DNA of 64,000 nt, taken from assembly GCA_950106755.1 (NCBI GenBank), contig OX467091.1:23577538-23641537 (forward strand), written 5' to 3'. Position numbers and translations under genes: made by a program. The DNA comes from Climacium dendroides (lineage: Eukaryota; Streptophyta; Bryopsida; Hypnales; Climaciaceae). The notes beneath the pieces are model-generated. The model had not been told where the DNA came from. It searched no databases and saw only the letters and a program-made list of their open reading frames with translations. This document shows, piece after piece, positions 37,501 to 52,600 of this stretch; the first letter of the stretch is position 1, and every line of letters begins with the position of its first letter.

Positions 37501-40458
37501 TATCGCCCAGCAACTACACGATTCACCTATCAATTCAATTGTGATGTGAACAAAATTTTGTATCACAACCCAATGACTTGCACACTACGCGATGAAGGAT
37601 TGCAAGGAATTTTTAACTAGATTTTAGGTGTATCACCTTTAAATTGCAATAAAATTTATAGGAAGAAGTCTTTTTGCATTTTGTTTTTTGAAAATGAATT
37701 TGAACATGACATTTAATAATCATATAAAATTTTAAAATATACAAGTCTATATTTATGTGGAGAAGGATTTGAATTTTGTCTGTGTGGTAATTGACAAGTT
37801 TACTATAGTACTTGGTTACACCAAATTCGTGATTTTTCTCATAATGAATTCTCTTAGTATACTAAGGATTTGAATGACAAGTAACAATATTGTGAAAAGA
37901 GGGAAAAGAGCACATGGAATGAGCCCTCCAAAAATCAAATTAAGGTGCTCACAAAAATCATACAGACTAAGGTAGGAGGCTCGAAATATGAGTGGGCCTT
38001 AAGAACTACCTATATATTAGGTGGTTGTGAATGGATATGAAGTGGTTCTTAAATGGACCTTTGTAGTACTTGAATGAATGGAAAGAAAAAAACATTGTTA
38101 ATAACAAGAGCCAATCATAGTCTACTCTTCGCTTTTCCATTTATCTTTAGAAGTTGCAAGTGAACAGTTCATGGAAGCCCTAGGGACATAAATAGGGACC
38201 TATACCACATCTCGTTTGAGAATTCATAACTAATTCAAAAATGATCCAAAAAATACGAAACAACTTGAGTTAGATGCCAACTCCTCTTTTCTTTCAAGGA
38301 AAATTTACTGAAAAATATTTTGAGAAGTTTCACCTGCCCAAAATTCTGTTTCAGTTCTTAGATGCTCACTTTATGGACCAACTGTCTACCTTAAAGAGAC
38401 TCTTAACTTTTCCAAACTCAAAATTCAAACTTAAGCCATTTACTCAATCGGCAATGGTAGCAACCAGAAGTATACATCAATAATCAAGATTAGGTTTTTC
38501 ACAATGTAACTCCTAATAAGAGCATCTCCACTCTTTCACTGGGGAATTACCTCGTCAAATGGCTTTTTGCAAGCTCAACTCTCCTTCTTGCTCTCCTTTC
38601 ACCAGACTCCACCAAGGATATAGTTTCCTACCCAGCCTTTCTCTCCATGTGTCAAGTTGCTTTACATTCTCATTGGTGAGAGTTGCTATAATTGTCAAAC
38701 TTTTCAAAAAGTGTTACAAAAACATTGTCAAAAAAGTCACTAGATGATGAGCAACACACTTCAAAATTTCTTAACACATTCAAACTTTGTCAAAGAAAAT
38801 ATATAGTTTTAATTTCTCTTGCCTGTTTTAATGTGGAGATTTTTTTTAAAATTCAACAATGGTTATTGAAAGTTTGTGAGGTAGTTGTGGAGCATTAATT
38901 CCTTAACTCTTGAAGGATGGAAGTCCCTATGACCAAGGTAGTCACCCAAATGCTCCTATTATTGAACCAATAGGTGCATTCTTTGTTTAGATAGTGAACA
39001 ATGAAGCCATCCATCAAATACTTCTCGTCCTCAATGTCCTTCAAGGATTAACCTTCAGTAAGGATAGACTAGATCATTGTGGAAATAAGGACACCATCTT
39101 TTTTGTTAAAGTATAAATCATCTATTTTAAAAAGAATCAAAAGCACTTGTTGGAGGCCAAACTACTATGCAAAACCTCCCTTCTTCACACAAAATTCTAC
39201 CCATGAATATATGCAATTATATCTTAGTATATAGGATTGAAGGATTATTTGTCATCCATCTAATTAATCTAGTCCATAGTGTCCTTATAAGGTTAAGGAC
39301 CAAGCACATTCTAAATTTCCAAAATTGAAAAGATGTATTATAGAATGCAATTTAGGAGAAGAATTTGATGATGACTTAACCCTAAAGTCCCAAGGCCTCT
39401 TCTCCATCAAAAACCACTCAAAACTACCATTTCTATAGCAATGAGCAAAAAAAACTTTTTTTCATATCTAACCATAGGATCATATAATAGATTAGTATAA
39501 GAATCTATGGCCAAAAAAATTAAAAACTTTAATTACGTAGATTGCAAGATATTTGTGCTTAAAGTGAAAAAAAAAAAAAAGTTTTTCCACCTTGCTCAAA
39601 TACATTATTTGGCTTTAAACCTTCATAACTTATAATTTTTGCTCTATTGATTTTAAACTTATAATTTTGAATGATAAAGAATTGAGTTGAGATTTTAGGA
39701 AATTTAAAAAAAAAACTTAATTGTCATTCATCAAAATATTGTTAAGTAGAAGTAGGTTCAAGATTGAAGAGAAATCTAAATTGTTAATAGATCTAAGATG
39801 GAATTGAAATACACTAATCTCAATGGTGAGATTGTTCTAGCAAGAGATTTTAACCTTAATGAAAAAATAACTTATAGAATTCAATTTTGACTTCAATATT
39901 TACAATTTAAAAAAAAAAAAGTTTCTTAAGATGCTCTAATTGCCCCCAAAACAAGATTGTTCATAACTTTCTCATAACAAATCCAAATGGAATGAATTAA
40001 AGCTTGCCATGTACATGAAAATATAATCTATATAAAAGAAAATTTTAAAATTTGTTACTTTAAGTTTTTTTGAAGGTTTTCTTCTGCCCGTCAAATGAAA
40101 GTTTGTTCATAACTTTTGCCCCCGGGCTCCAATTGAAATAAAAATTATATTTTTCGAAAGCTAATGTGTTTTCCTATCTTCACAAAAGAATCCAGAAAAT
40201 TACAACAAATATTGAAACCGTAGGAGCCTACCCAAAATCCATTTTGTCCCTCGAGGGAACAATGAGACTTTAGGGGTTAAACAATAGTTGTAAAATATTA
40301 TCTATAGATTATATGTATATGGTTAGATCAACTAGTATACAAACCAATACTTTTCAATGGAATTTGAAACCAAAAATCTAAAATTCCTTCTAAAAATGAT
40401 TGTAGATTGAATATTTGTAAGTTTCACAAGAACATTTTTCCTTGCAAATTCAAAATGT
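34511..40458. other. AT-rich DNA with dispersed diverged repeats, no gene recognised
   Basis: A block of the type 'ccaaagttg(a/c)ggaatggca(c/t)cattttaa' occurs near 35175 and again near 36370, with a weaker relative near 36510. Around 39960 and 40105 'gttcataactttt/c' blocks recur within AT-rich DNA, one followed by 'cgaaagctaatgtg', recalling the repeats at 1-620. Short frames (for example 37432-37620) have no known motif. Confidence 0.4.
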
Positions 40459-41580
40459 TAATTTCTAATCATAGTCATAATGATTTTTGAAGATTTTTAT
40501 TTTACTTTTATTCATTATTTTTGAAGGGTCATTTCTTAAATTGAAAAGATAATTTTTTGAAGCTAAACCTAACAATCCCTATTGAATAATAGAATATTTG
40601 CAAAGCAAAGTCTTTAGATTCTATTCCATACAAATATTAAAGAACTAACATACAAATCTTTCCAAAAATGATGTATGAAAAAATGGAATTCTATATGCTT
40701 GGGATGTATTTGCATTCATCAATTGTTCAAAGTTTGAATGTTTGGTCTTTTAGGGGTGAAAGATAAATCATTCATGATTTCATGATGATCATTTTGGATT
40801 TGCCTAAAGTAGTACTAGAAGCCTTCAAAAATGGGATAAGATTTTTTTTTTCCATGTTCCTCATGGATGTAAAAAGCCACCCCCTATTTTAAATTATGGA
40901 ACCTCCACTACCTAACTCAAGGTTTAGAATTTCAAAATTTCCAAACTTTATCACCTACAGGAAACAATTTGTTAGGCTCCAAACTTCGGTCCATCAATGA
41001 GTGGCAATTAAGTTGTACCGATGGACATAGTTGCATTGAACTATCGATGGACTTGGCCGATTATGTGTTTGTTGAAAAATTAGAGTATTCGAACACATCG
41101 ATATTCTCATATAAAACTCTTCCAAACTGCCTAATCAGAACAAGAGGCCAGATACCCGCCAGAAAGGGTCAAAGAGAGATAACTCTGAATACATTGCAGA
41201 TATTCGGAGGCCCAAGCTCTTTCGCCAAGTCCGCCGACACGACCAAATTGTCAAAAAAACATTCTTCGTACAGTTCATGCTGGAGAGACTAAAGCTAAAT
41301 GCACTTGACCTTTCAAGTTCTCGAACTGAACCTGTTCGTGACACTGCAATGCCTCGGATTGTCCAGTTCTTAATTCCAGATCAGGAAGTAGTTCTGAGCA
41401 ATCGTTTCCTCAGATAATGATGAGGACGATCAAGGTATTTCAAAAACAATGCAAGAAAACTCTTGTTATACATTCATGATGGCGAACTCGGAAGTGGTCT
41501 ATACAACAACCACGAGCTCTGAAAATTCCGGCATGCCGCTGCTGCATAAGCTTGTACCTTCCAACAGAAGATAAGACACA

Positions 41581-42559
<979 letters not shown>

Positions 42560-42674
42560 GGTGGCTGCGGAGCGCCGACGAAGAGAAGCACAGCAGCGGG
42601 CTGGCGATGGCGCAGTGCAGGGGCGATTGGACCGAGCACAGAAAGAACTACAACGTGGAGGAGGGTAGGACTTT

Positions 42675-42695
42675 CTAGGGTTGGAAGGGTTTAGG
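42675..42695 (-). promoter_or_regulatory. Telo-box-like motifs upstream of RPS18 copy 2
   Basis: Same arrangement as in copy 1: AAACCCT- and AACCCTAG-type motifs on the coding strand about 120 bp before the ATG. The whole 0.65-kb upstream flank is duplicated. Confidence 0.45.
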
Positions 42696-43215
42696 ACTTC
42701 GAGTTCGGACCGTGGGTATAAGCTTTCATCCGTCCACATCCATGGATGAAATGTTTGAAATTTGACTTGAAATTCTTTGGAGTCAAAACAAAAAATTCTC
42801 CTTTACCTCTTTAATAACACATTCTCTATTATCATTTGTTCACTTAAAGGAAGAATACATACCCAGATCGAAACCTCTTTATATTTTTAGAATGATCCAA
42901 TTTTTTATTTCATAAAAGATTACATACAAATGGAATCATGAATAAAGCAAAAATAAAAACAATTCCAAACCTCTTTCTTCACTCTTTCAATCACAAGTAT
43001 TTTTTAATTTCATTTTTCATGTAATGAATACTACATTGTGACAATGTTAGAAATTTTTTATTTTATCACTACCAATAGACACCTAAATTGTGACATTAGA
43101 AAGGTTTAGATGTATGTACTTTTAAGAATTCTTAATTTAGTATTTTGCAAAGACTAATTTACATTATAATTTTGTAACCAAGCAATAATTTTGTCAAGAA
43201 TAATTCTAAAAAGTA

Positions 43216-46200
43216 CTTGGCTATCATTTTACAAAAAGATTTGTACAAAGGATTCAAAAATGAAAGAATGTTTATAGATTTAAATTCTTATTTAAAATAT
43301 ATACATTACTTAGATTATTGCAAATGAAGAGAATTTATTATTTAATAAGCACATAGAGATGAAAGAGAATATTGTGAAATAGATTGGAAGGTTTGGTTGT
43401 ACTAATGTGTACTTACACTAATTTGTCATATTAGTGAAGGAGATTAGTAGGTTACAATATTATTTCAACCAATACTTCTTTGAAATAGTGTGACTTTGAT
43501 AAATTAGTGTTTCTTGTATTCAAAGGACAAATCAATGAAGTTCTTTATATGGATCCAAAATTTTCTTTAATACATTTAAATTTAAAAAATTATATCAAAA
43601 ATGATTTATTTATAGCTACATAATATGAAAATATCACACTTGTTAATTCTAGAAAGACAAGTCCTATTACCAAGGTATTGTGAAGCTAAGTAATAAATAA
43701 TTGGATTCTTGAATGAATTGTTGCATTCTTTGTTTCTACAATTTTTCATAAATTCATTTGTCAAATAATTCTAGTCCTTGATGCCTTTATGGCTAAACCT
43801 TAGAATGCCAAAGTAGCCCAAATATAGCCATCATACTACTAAAATCATAAGTCCCTCTATAATATCACAAATGCTACCATTAATACTAGGGGCTCGTGTT
43901 TGCTATTCTACGCATTCATTGTATTACATATTAGTAAAAATTTGATATATTTGAATAGAATGCATGATAATGATTTTGATAAGTCTTTAAAATAATTATT
44001 TTAATTGTTTTATAAAAATGTTTCCAATCATGCATACATAGAAATCATATTTTCACACAATGTGATATTACTCAAATAGAGTAGTAGTTCACAATCACCT
44101 TTGTAATATCACTTTTTACAAAGGGCGGTATTATAGAAATAATATAATCGTTGCAATTGAGATGATATTAAAGAAGACGAATATGGTGATGAATAAAGGT
44201 AGCAATTCCATTGCTTTTCTTGGCTTTATACTTCTTTTGCATTTCTATGATTTTGTGCTTTTGTGAGCTTTGAGCTTCTAATTTCAATTTTCTATTGCTA
44301 CTACCAAATGATTTGAGAAATTTATTAGATTGAACCAATCTTGGATTTCACAACAATTAAATTGTTCACGAAGCTTTTGAGATTTATATGTGTATCTTTT
44401 ACTGTATTCATCATTGCATGTATTTCATTCATTATTCATTAAATTTCTATTGTACATTTCAATATACACTTACTTTTAAAAAAAATTATACAAAGATTTT
44501 TAGTCATTTTTATTTGAAGATTTATTGAAATTTTTATTCTGCATTCTATCTAATACATAAAAATTCTTATAAAATTCTAATGATGAATGTGTAGCATAGC
44601 AAGCACCCACCGCTAGTTGAATAATAAAAAATCTTGCATATAAAACAATATAATTTAATCTACTCTGTTTTTGTTGGTAGAAAAGATTCTCTCTATCATA
44701 ATATACATAAGTAGGGGCTTGTGGGTGTATCCAAGAATTTAGTATAAATCAAGAATTGCCATAGATTACAAAAGAAACCTTTTTAGTGTATTTTTGTAAC
44801 TCCTACCTTCTCGCTCTTGATTTCAATTTGAGACTTGTAAATGATCTTTTGGAAATTTGAGCCAAATTAGTGAACTGAAACTTATTGAGGATTTTAACTC
44901 AAATTTAAATTTTTTAATAATTCCTAAAATTGAGCATTTTATTGCATATAGAATATTAGATTTATTACAAGGAAATATTACTTTTTTATTTATAGTTGAA
45001 AATTTTAAAAAATTGTCTACACTATAATGTATTCTTATAGAGAATTAAATTTTTTTTTTTATAATTTTAAATAAGATATGAATTTTTTCACTTCTTCTTC
45101 AAAAGAATCATGGTAATTTGAAATCATCACCAATAAATCTGAAAATTTTATGAATTATAAAAGAAATGTAATTTCATGTTTGAAAAATAAAATAAAACAA
45201 TTCTCATTCAAATCAGGGTAGTTTAGCATCACCTAAGTTGTTGGATAACACATTAGAGAGGCAAACAATTGCAAGCTTAGAAACATTGCTTTGAACATGT
45301 CTACAGGTGTTGCTTGCAGGAGGTAACATTTTAGTACCTCCTTTATCCAACGTTTTTTGATGTTTGGGAACGCTTATAATAAAGTTCACACATTGCTTGG
45401 TGGGACCTGTAGGTACACCAAAATTAGAATGACAAACCTATCAATCTGCCACTCTTTGTCCCCACCATGTAAGCAAAGCTAATTGTGTAAAGCTATTTTT
45501 GAAACCCCCATGAAGCACCATCATTTAGTATAGCACATGTTATTGGAGATTATTTTCTTCTCCAGTAAGAAGAACAAAATTACCAGTCAATTGTATTGAT
45601 TGTGGTTTACATTTTACTATAGTGAAAAGATTGAAATTACCATTTTGATGTTATATTAACCATGGTTTAGATCTTACTGTAGTGAAAAACAAAATTGCAG
45701 TAAAAAAATGAAATTATCATTTTTCAATATTGCTTTTTGTTTATAGATTTATCCACATTCTTCAGACTTGTTCATAGATTTGCACACATTTTAAAAACAT
45801 TGGAATAATTACCATCTAATAATGAATAAAATTAAAATATTCTCTTTTATTTTAAAAATTTAGGTCTTAAAAACAATGAAAACTGAATCATTGGGAAATA
45901 ATATCAAACTAATCAAAATAAATCACATCTCATACAAAAACAATTGCATAAATGCAATCATTCAAATCCATAGCATTGGATTGTAACACAATGCAACAAT
46001 CATTTTAAAAGAAAAACAATGTCTAATTCAAATATATTTTGTACTAAAACATTCACCACCATTAACATTGCAAACATAGTAGAAATGGAAAGTATTACCA
46101 ATTGCATACTCCATTTATAAGTACCTACTTTCAATGTATAGAAAGTTTGAAAGAAAGGATATACACAAACTTCTACATTCTATATTTCTATTACTTTCAA

Positions 46201-46457
46201 AAATGTAGCATTACAAGAATCCAAAATGGATTCGGATTGGAAAGCAAAACATGACATACAAACCTCACCAACTTTAAAAGGCTACATATACTCCCTATTG
46301 AGTGTGGGAATGAAAATTGCTAAACATGATAAGAACAACACTTTATCAATTTGAAAACTAAAATGGCTAGACAGAATATGAACGAAAGCAATGTTGAAAT
46401 TTTAAGAAAGTTATATCCCATTGCAAGAACATTAGATTGATTATCATACCAGATTGA
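43216..46457. other. AT-rich intergenic DNA, no gene recognised
   Basis: No long coding frame. Two diverged direct repeats of the type 'ggttta(c/g)a(t)tttactatagtgaaaa' lie near 45603 and 45664. A degenerate CACTA-like string CATTACAAGAATCC is present near 46208, which could be a decayed left end of the following gene's element, but this is weak. Confidence 0.35.
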
Positions 46458-46730
46458 CTACTCTTCTTCTGAGTCTGAAGACTCACTGTCATTGCTAGAA
46501 TTTGATGAAGTACCCGAGCTACTACTGCCACAATTGGAGGATACCTTCAAATCATCTCTAGAAATTGGTTTGGTGGTCAAGTCCGCTGATGAAGAAGAGT
46601 CAAATGCTGTGCCTTGGTCTACATGCAAGATCCTTAAAGTATCTTTAATTTTTTCTATCAAATTTGTCCAACTGTTCATTTTACCATAATCCAACTCTTC
46701 ATCAGTTGGTGGCCGATTGAAGTGATCCAC
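46458..46730 (-). pseudogene. Unknown CACTA-neighbour gene, last exon
   Basis: The exon starts at 46730 after TTGTTGTAG and joins in phase 0 to the previous exon ending at 47604 (CGCTTT|GTAAGT), reading '...GFYNRF|VDHFNRPPTDEE'. It ends in a Ser/Asp/Glu-rich tail ('SSNDSESSDSEEE') and a stop. It is not recognised as any family. The exon is intact, but the gene is broken upstream. Confidence 0.45.
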
Positions 46731-47603
46731 CTACAACAAGAATAAATGCATTAGAATAGTTGATCATAAAAACCACATATAGAAATGGAAAGACTTTGAT
46801 CTTGAACATTGTAAAAATTTACTTAAAAACATTTTACACTCTTCTAACACTTGATAAAAATCAAATTTGCATCTTTCATATTAATTAGGCAATCGTATTA
46901 AACTATCATTTAGTCTAAACACAAAAAACGTCTTCCATGCCCATAAAAACTGAGAACCAATCAAAACTACATCCTAAGACTTGTCATATAAATCATAAAC
47001 ATCTACTACATTGATAGAAATGAATGAAACTCAACATTAGCAATATTAGGTTTAATAATACAAAGTGTAATTTTTAAAGGATACCAAAAAACTTCATTCA
47101 GATTACTCCACAATTATAATTCCCTACTATTCCTATTACAAACTAAATGGCTTACACTAAGAATAATGAAATAGATCCCTATGTATGTGAAATTGAAAAC
47201 AACAACAATCATAAGTAAAATCTACAAGGAAACTAATTTTACAAACCTAAATATAATGCATGTTCTTCATTCCATGAATGTCTTCCGTAATTTATGCATT
47301 ACAATACTACTCACAATAAGAACTATCAAAAGTCATAACTAGCAATAAGTAATGGAGTTTAATTTCATTTCAACTATACACATATTCAATTGATGAAAAG
47401 TTGTATTTTAATTTATTTAACCCACAACAACTATAAAACAATTGCTCACGTTTTACAATGAATAAAATGCTAAGTCAAACAACTTATAACAAGAAAAATT
47501 ACAAATAAAAAAATTCTGTAAAGGTCAATTCAAATGCTGGAGGTGGACCTCAACAGTCACAGTGACACAAAAAATTCAAAGAAGGGTCATAGAAAATACT
47601 TAC

Positions 47604-48076
47604 AAAGCGGTTGTAAAAGCCTTTGATGCCCCGTGGCCCACACCTATCGGTGGGTCCTTGCAATTTGAAGCAGCTATCAACTACCTCTTTGCAAAGTTTA
47701 GCTTTTGTCTGCTTTCTAGTGTCTTTTGTTGATTCATAAATAATATCCCATGACCCCTTGCTGCATCCTGCTGGCTTTGATACGTGGATTTTTTTTCCTT
47801 GCCTTTTCAAAATGTTTTTGGCATCCCAAGGAAACTCAAACGGTGCTTGCTGCAAAGCGCATCGATGCATATATTCCCAGAATTCACTTGAGGGTGAGTA
47901 AGTGAATTAACTTCAAAAGGAGGAATGGCAAGAACTGTGTCCCAATTGCTAATAATTGACACATGATCACCTCCTTCAAATGAATGCATGGCTGTTGACA
48001 AAGAAGGTATGCCTAATGATGCAACACTTGTTGCATCCTTCCGCACATTCAGTTGTCTCCCAGTATTGGGACCCAC
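47604..48076 (-). pseudogene. Unknown CACTA-neighbour gene, middle exons
   Basis: Two minus-strand frames overlap. The upstream one ('SIISNWDTVLAIPPFEV') passes into a downstream one ('FEFPWDAKNILKRQGKK', 'KQTKAKLCKEVVDSCFKL', 'CGPRGIKGFYNRF') around 47880-47900, by a frameshift or a small intron. The donor at 47604/47603 is good. The Lys/Cys-rich character hints at nucleic-acid binding, but no domain is recognised. Confidence 0.4.
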
Positions 48077-48169
48077 TAGACTTGAAACTTATCGACTTGG
48101 GACTGATAGTAGTCCAGGAATCACTAAACTTTTATCCTTGATTCTTTTTTCTACCGCGTGTGCCTTTTC

Positions 48170-49057
48170 TTAGTCTCTATCTGCCTTGACGAGCTTCTTC
48201 GCTTGCTTCCGCTTATTTTCGTCATGAGCAAGCTTTCGCATAGTCTTGTACACTTGCACATTGTTCACCAACATATCCTTACAAACCTCATTTGAGCGCA
48301 TAGAAGACACAAGCATTGTTTGAGATTTAGGAGAAGATACCATAGAAACATCACACTCCGTTCTCAAAGTTTGTACCTCCACGCCATTTTTTGTTGTTGC
48401 CAATCCAAGATTTGTGTTTGGTAAAGGTGCAATTGAATGCGCTCGGAGAAAAACTTCACGCTCTTCAGGTACTAACAGAGCCAAGAGCCGCTCCACAACC
48501 TCCCTCGAGTAGGTCCCAGTCAGTGGAGCAATAGCATCGCCTTGATTTTCTTGTTCCTACCTGTACCTCATTGAACTTCAATGATTTTCAGGAGCTGTTA
48601 AGGAAGGGCACTTTTCAACTTCCACTGCTTCTCTTTGTTGCAAGCTTCCTTTGATTATGTCTTCTTCCAGGACTACTATGACAAGGACAGGAACTTTGGC
48701 ACCTAGCATTGGAGACAGAGGTATCATAGTGGCCTCAGCTTCAGTCAACTCCATTACATTTTTTTGCCGGGAATGCTCCAAACTCGACAATTGCGCTGCA
48801 GTTGCACTTGAGCCCACAAGAAAAGGGGATCTTGTGATTGAGTTGTCCAAGCTGACTTCACCAACCTCTGAAGGAGCAGCACAACAAAATTGAAGGATTC
48901 TCTGTGCTCTAAGAAGGGGGACTACAAAAATCTCATGTTGTTGGAGCTCCTCCGATGAGGCTAACACACTCCTTTGCTCCACTTCATATCTACCACACTC
49001 AATTGGTGTCACAATCGGAGAATGATGCTCCGGTAGTACTTGAACCTCAAGGGGCAA
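48170..49057 (-). pseudogene. Unknown CACTA-neighbour gene, long exons
   Basis: Frames 48578-49057 ('VQVLPEHHSPIVTPIECG', Leu/Glu-rich) and 48170-48496 ('LALLVPEEREVFLRAH', then 'KLAHDENKRKQAKKLVK') lie in series on the minus strand, separated by about 80 bp containing stops. Both look protein-like in composition but match nothing I know. They probably belong to the gene starting at 49665. Confidence 0.4.
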
Positions 49058-49665
49058 ATTTCGGCAAAACTAAAGAATTTGATGTTGAATTGAGCTTCCT
49101 TCCATTATCTCTTTTCAGTGACTCATCTTGTATAAGAATGTGCTTATAAACACATGAAACAAGCACTCGCACAGCCACACTTGCATCAGTACAAGATTTT
49201 TTCAAAAGCTGACTATTGGCCTTTGTTGGTGCAATTGCAGTCTGCATCCGCTTCTTGGAATTTGGTGATGGCAAAGCCAATTGCGAAAGGAACTTTTTTT
49301 TCTACTTGGGCTCTCTCCAGGACAAGTCCACCCTCCTCCATTTATTGTAACTGAAACTCGCTTCTGCCCAATGTCTTGAGGATGTTGTAATGGTACACTA
49401 CAAGAAAATCTGTCCAAAATGACAAAAACTCGTCCTAATTGACAAAAATCAGCCCCTCCTAATCTACAGAAAATTGACAGATTTTTGTCAATTAGGACAA
49501 AAAACTGTCCGAATTGACAGAAAATTGTCCAAATTGACAAAAATCTGTCAATTTTCTGTAGATTAGGAGGGGCTGATTTTTGTCAATTAGGACGAGTTTC
49601 TCTTGTAGTGGTAGCAATCCTTCACCTGTTGCTTTATTTACTGTCCGTGAGATTTTCTTTGCCAT
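49058..49665 (-). pseudogene. Unknown CACTA-neighbour gene, first exon split by MITE copy 4
   Basis: An ATG at 49665-49663 opens 'MAKKISRTVNKATGEGLL', a basic N-terminus, cut by MITE copy 4. Skipping the element and one TAC (GTA on plus) continues the frame as 'PLQHPQDIGQKRVSVTINGG'. A frameshift or stop follows near an A-rich run around 49300, after which another frame ('ALPSPNSKKRMQTAIAPTK') continues. Divergent from TNP2-b by about 4 kb. Confidence 0.45.
49396..49610 (+). mobile_element. 215-bp CACTA-type MITE, copy 4
   Basis: Ends CACTACAAGAAAA / TCTCTTGTAGTG, flanked by GTA (49393-49395, 49611-49613). The asymmetric tract 'tctgtccaaaatgac' at the left gives plus orientation. It interrupts the first exon of the minus-strand gene. 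Confidence 0.92.
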
Positions 49666-52600
49666 ATTGCAAAATTTGACAACACACTAACCACATGAAG
49701 GCCAATAGTTGATTTTTGGTTCATGAGCTTAAGAAATGAACAATTTCTAAAGAAACACTCAAAAAAACATCAAACCATAGTAACCTACAAGAAGCATGTA
49801 GGAAGATGTAGGATGACATGTCAAGAAAGGAAGGGAAGCAAGCAGTCTTTATTACAAAACACATCTACTTAGATAATCAACAGTAAGATCCATTTCATTT
49901 GCCACTAATACAACTTAGATTACTCTAGAGATGTTTGACATCAAATCACTATACTATTAGAGTTCTAAGTACTTCACTTTAGGATTTTGGGTGTATACTC
50001 TTCAAATAACATACTAACATGTTTCAATTGGCTAATCTAGGATGGACTTCACCCTTCAGATTGTGACTAAGCTTAGGGGATAGCTCTGACAACAAAAGCT
50101 TTGGCTAAAATGTAACAAAATAAAACAATACAGACTTATCAACCCAATTATTGTGGATACAAGGGTCTCCATCAAATTCTACATCCAATACAACATTGTT
50201 TCAATGATGGTTTCTTCTTTTGAGTAAGCCTTACTTCTACCCTCTACATGAAGCAACTATAGGTATTCTAGAACGTAACAGTACTAGGATACCAAAATAT
50301 TTAACTTTCTTCTGGATTTCCCCTTCTTCTGGATAAAGCCTCATAGTTTTACCACACTTTTTTGGTTTGTTATTTTTTCTATAAATTAACAAGAGGGGCA
50401 AGCCTATAATATTTGGATTTCTGAATTTGAAACATACACAATGGATAAATTGACACAATAGCACTATAGCCTAGTAACATCAAAGAATTAAATAAACAAA
50501 CACGACAAAGCAAATACCGAAATCAAATTCGTTAAGTCTGACTTGACAATGGCCCTAGAAGGTTGAATTGTTATCTTTAGTATTACCTTCAGTGGAATTT
50601 CCGAAATTAACATTGTTAAACTTAAGCTGTGAAACAGATTGGGAAATAACTTTGGACTCTAGAACTGGTTTTACTTATTTCAAGGTCTCATTTCAAGACC
50701 ACATGAAGTGGCAAAAAGAGCTCGGAATCAACTTAAATGGTGAGCTACGCTTTAATTCAAGTTCTAACCACAAAACAAACTTTGATTTGCACCACAACTG
50801 AGTATCAACAAGAGATCTGCCTTAGACCCTACTACTCATTACAAACATAAGAAAGGATTTAGGGTTTACTTGCTTAGTTAGCAGCTTTAGGTTATAGATT
50901 TTTGTATGTCACACGAGTTTTTCTTGTTCTACCACCAAGACTCCAAACAGTGGTGGATGCAAGCAACTAAGACCCTTCTATACCACAAGTTAATTAGCTT
51001 GCTTCTCTGTTTTTCAACGCAACTAGAGATTTCTAGCTAAAGTCCAATACGTTCTTGGGTAAAACTGGCATCGGGATTCGCCCAGTTCGTGAAGGTCCAA
51101 TACCAAAGTTCAAAAATAGCAAAAGTGAGACAAGAACTAAAAACACCTGAACTCACTCAGAAAATGGCTCTGTGATAACTTAATGATCCTATGGCACACA
51201 AAGTAGAAATCTTAAATACTTGAAAAATTAGACTGAGGCTTGGATCAAAATGAAAAGGAATAATATATGAGAACATCCATCTAGCGGCAGGAAACAAATT
51301 AAGCTAGATTGAATAAGCTTCAACCCATATCTTGATGATGAGGCAATGTGTGCTTAGTTTATAGTTTTGTACAGAAACTTGCCTTACTGGTAAATTGTAT
51401 CATTAACTTGATTTTTGTTTAGAATTAATGGAACTTGTACATTCAGTTAGCTAGTCTGGCTACCTGCAGAGCCCTCTTTTCAAGCTTCACTTCTAGATCC
51501 TATAACCTATAAAGCTGCAACGTACATGATCAATGACTCTATCACTTGTAGCTAAGCTAACTTAGTCTGTAGATTTAGCATGACCTAGTCATCATTCAAT
51601 ATGTTTAGATTCCTTCAAAACCAAAAGAAAATGACTTAAAGCATAGAGTTTGACCTCAAGCTGTGGGTTGTAGAAAATAATCTGGTGGGGACTTTCAAGT
51701 CAGGTGGGTGTGGACAGCTTTTTCTTGGACAAGGCGCACAGTGAGTATCCTAGAAGGTTGAAATTCTTTGTAGATGGTGTTGGATCTGCATTCTGAAATT
51801 TAGATAACCCTAAACACAAGACTTGTAGCCAAATGCCTAGAAACTCAAGATGCTATGAGGTTGTTTTCTGTGGGTGCATATATAGATGCACCTAAATGTA
51901 CATGATAAGTGAGTGATCGAGAAGTAACTAGAGTTTTGAAAAAAGCGGAACAAAAGCGGAAGGAATTGGAACCGAAAAGCCCATCAATTGACTCTGACTA
52001 GAAGAAGATGCAAGAGCAAATTTGGTTGTACCAAAAGAAAAAGTTTAGGGTTTACCTGAAGCTCTCTCCTAAAAAACTATCTCTTTGCATAGCACCTTCG
52101 TGGATCTACACTATGGGCACTCCATTACCTGTCGCAAAGCCAACATTAGATAGTAATCTTTTTTGCTTGAGACAACGCAAAAGAAGAAGAAACAAGCCTA
52201 TCAAAACAGACAAACACACAAGGGAGCAAACATGTATATAAACAATGGAGCCCGCAAACTGAAGGTGAATGAAGAGGACAACTGAAGGGGATTTGAAGGC
52301 GAACAAGCACCGGTTCAAGCACACTCTAAAAACTACAAGCTGTAAAGCGTCAAACTTGTGGCAAAACAAGCTCTAATCACTTTGACATAAGTCACATTAT
52401 TCTACTACTTCTTCAAAATCGACTTCAAACATACCCGGTGATAAAACAAATTTTCCGCCATCACACAAATGGTCGAATATTTTCCCGCACTCACTAGAGC
52501 AACAGTGTTTTCATTTTAGGATCGAAAGAGTAGGGAGAGTAAAAGCGTAGGGAGTGTCGTGGCTAGATAGAAGAAGGTAAGCTTCGTTCACCTTTTCAAA

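Noticed and set aside
46208..46221. CATTACAAGAATCC as the left CACTA end of the unknown minus-strand gene
   Set aside because: Two mismatches to the usual terminus and no partner end or target duplication.
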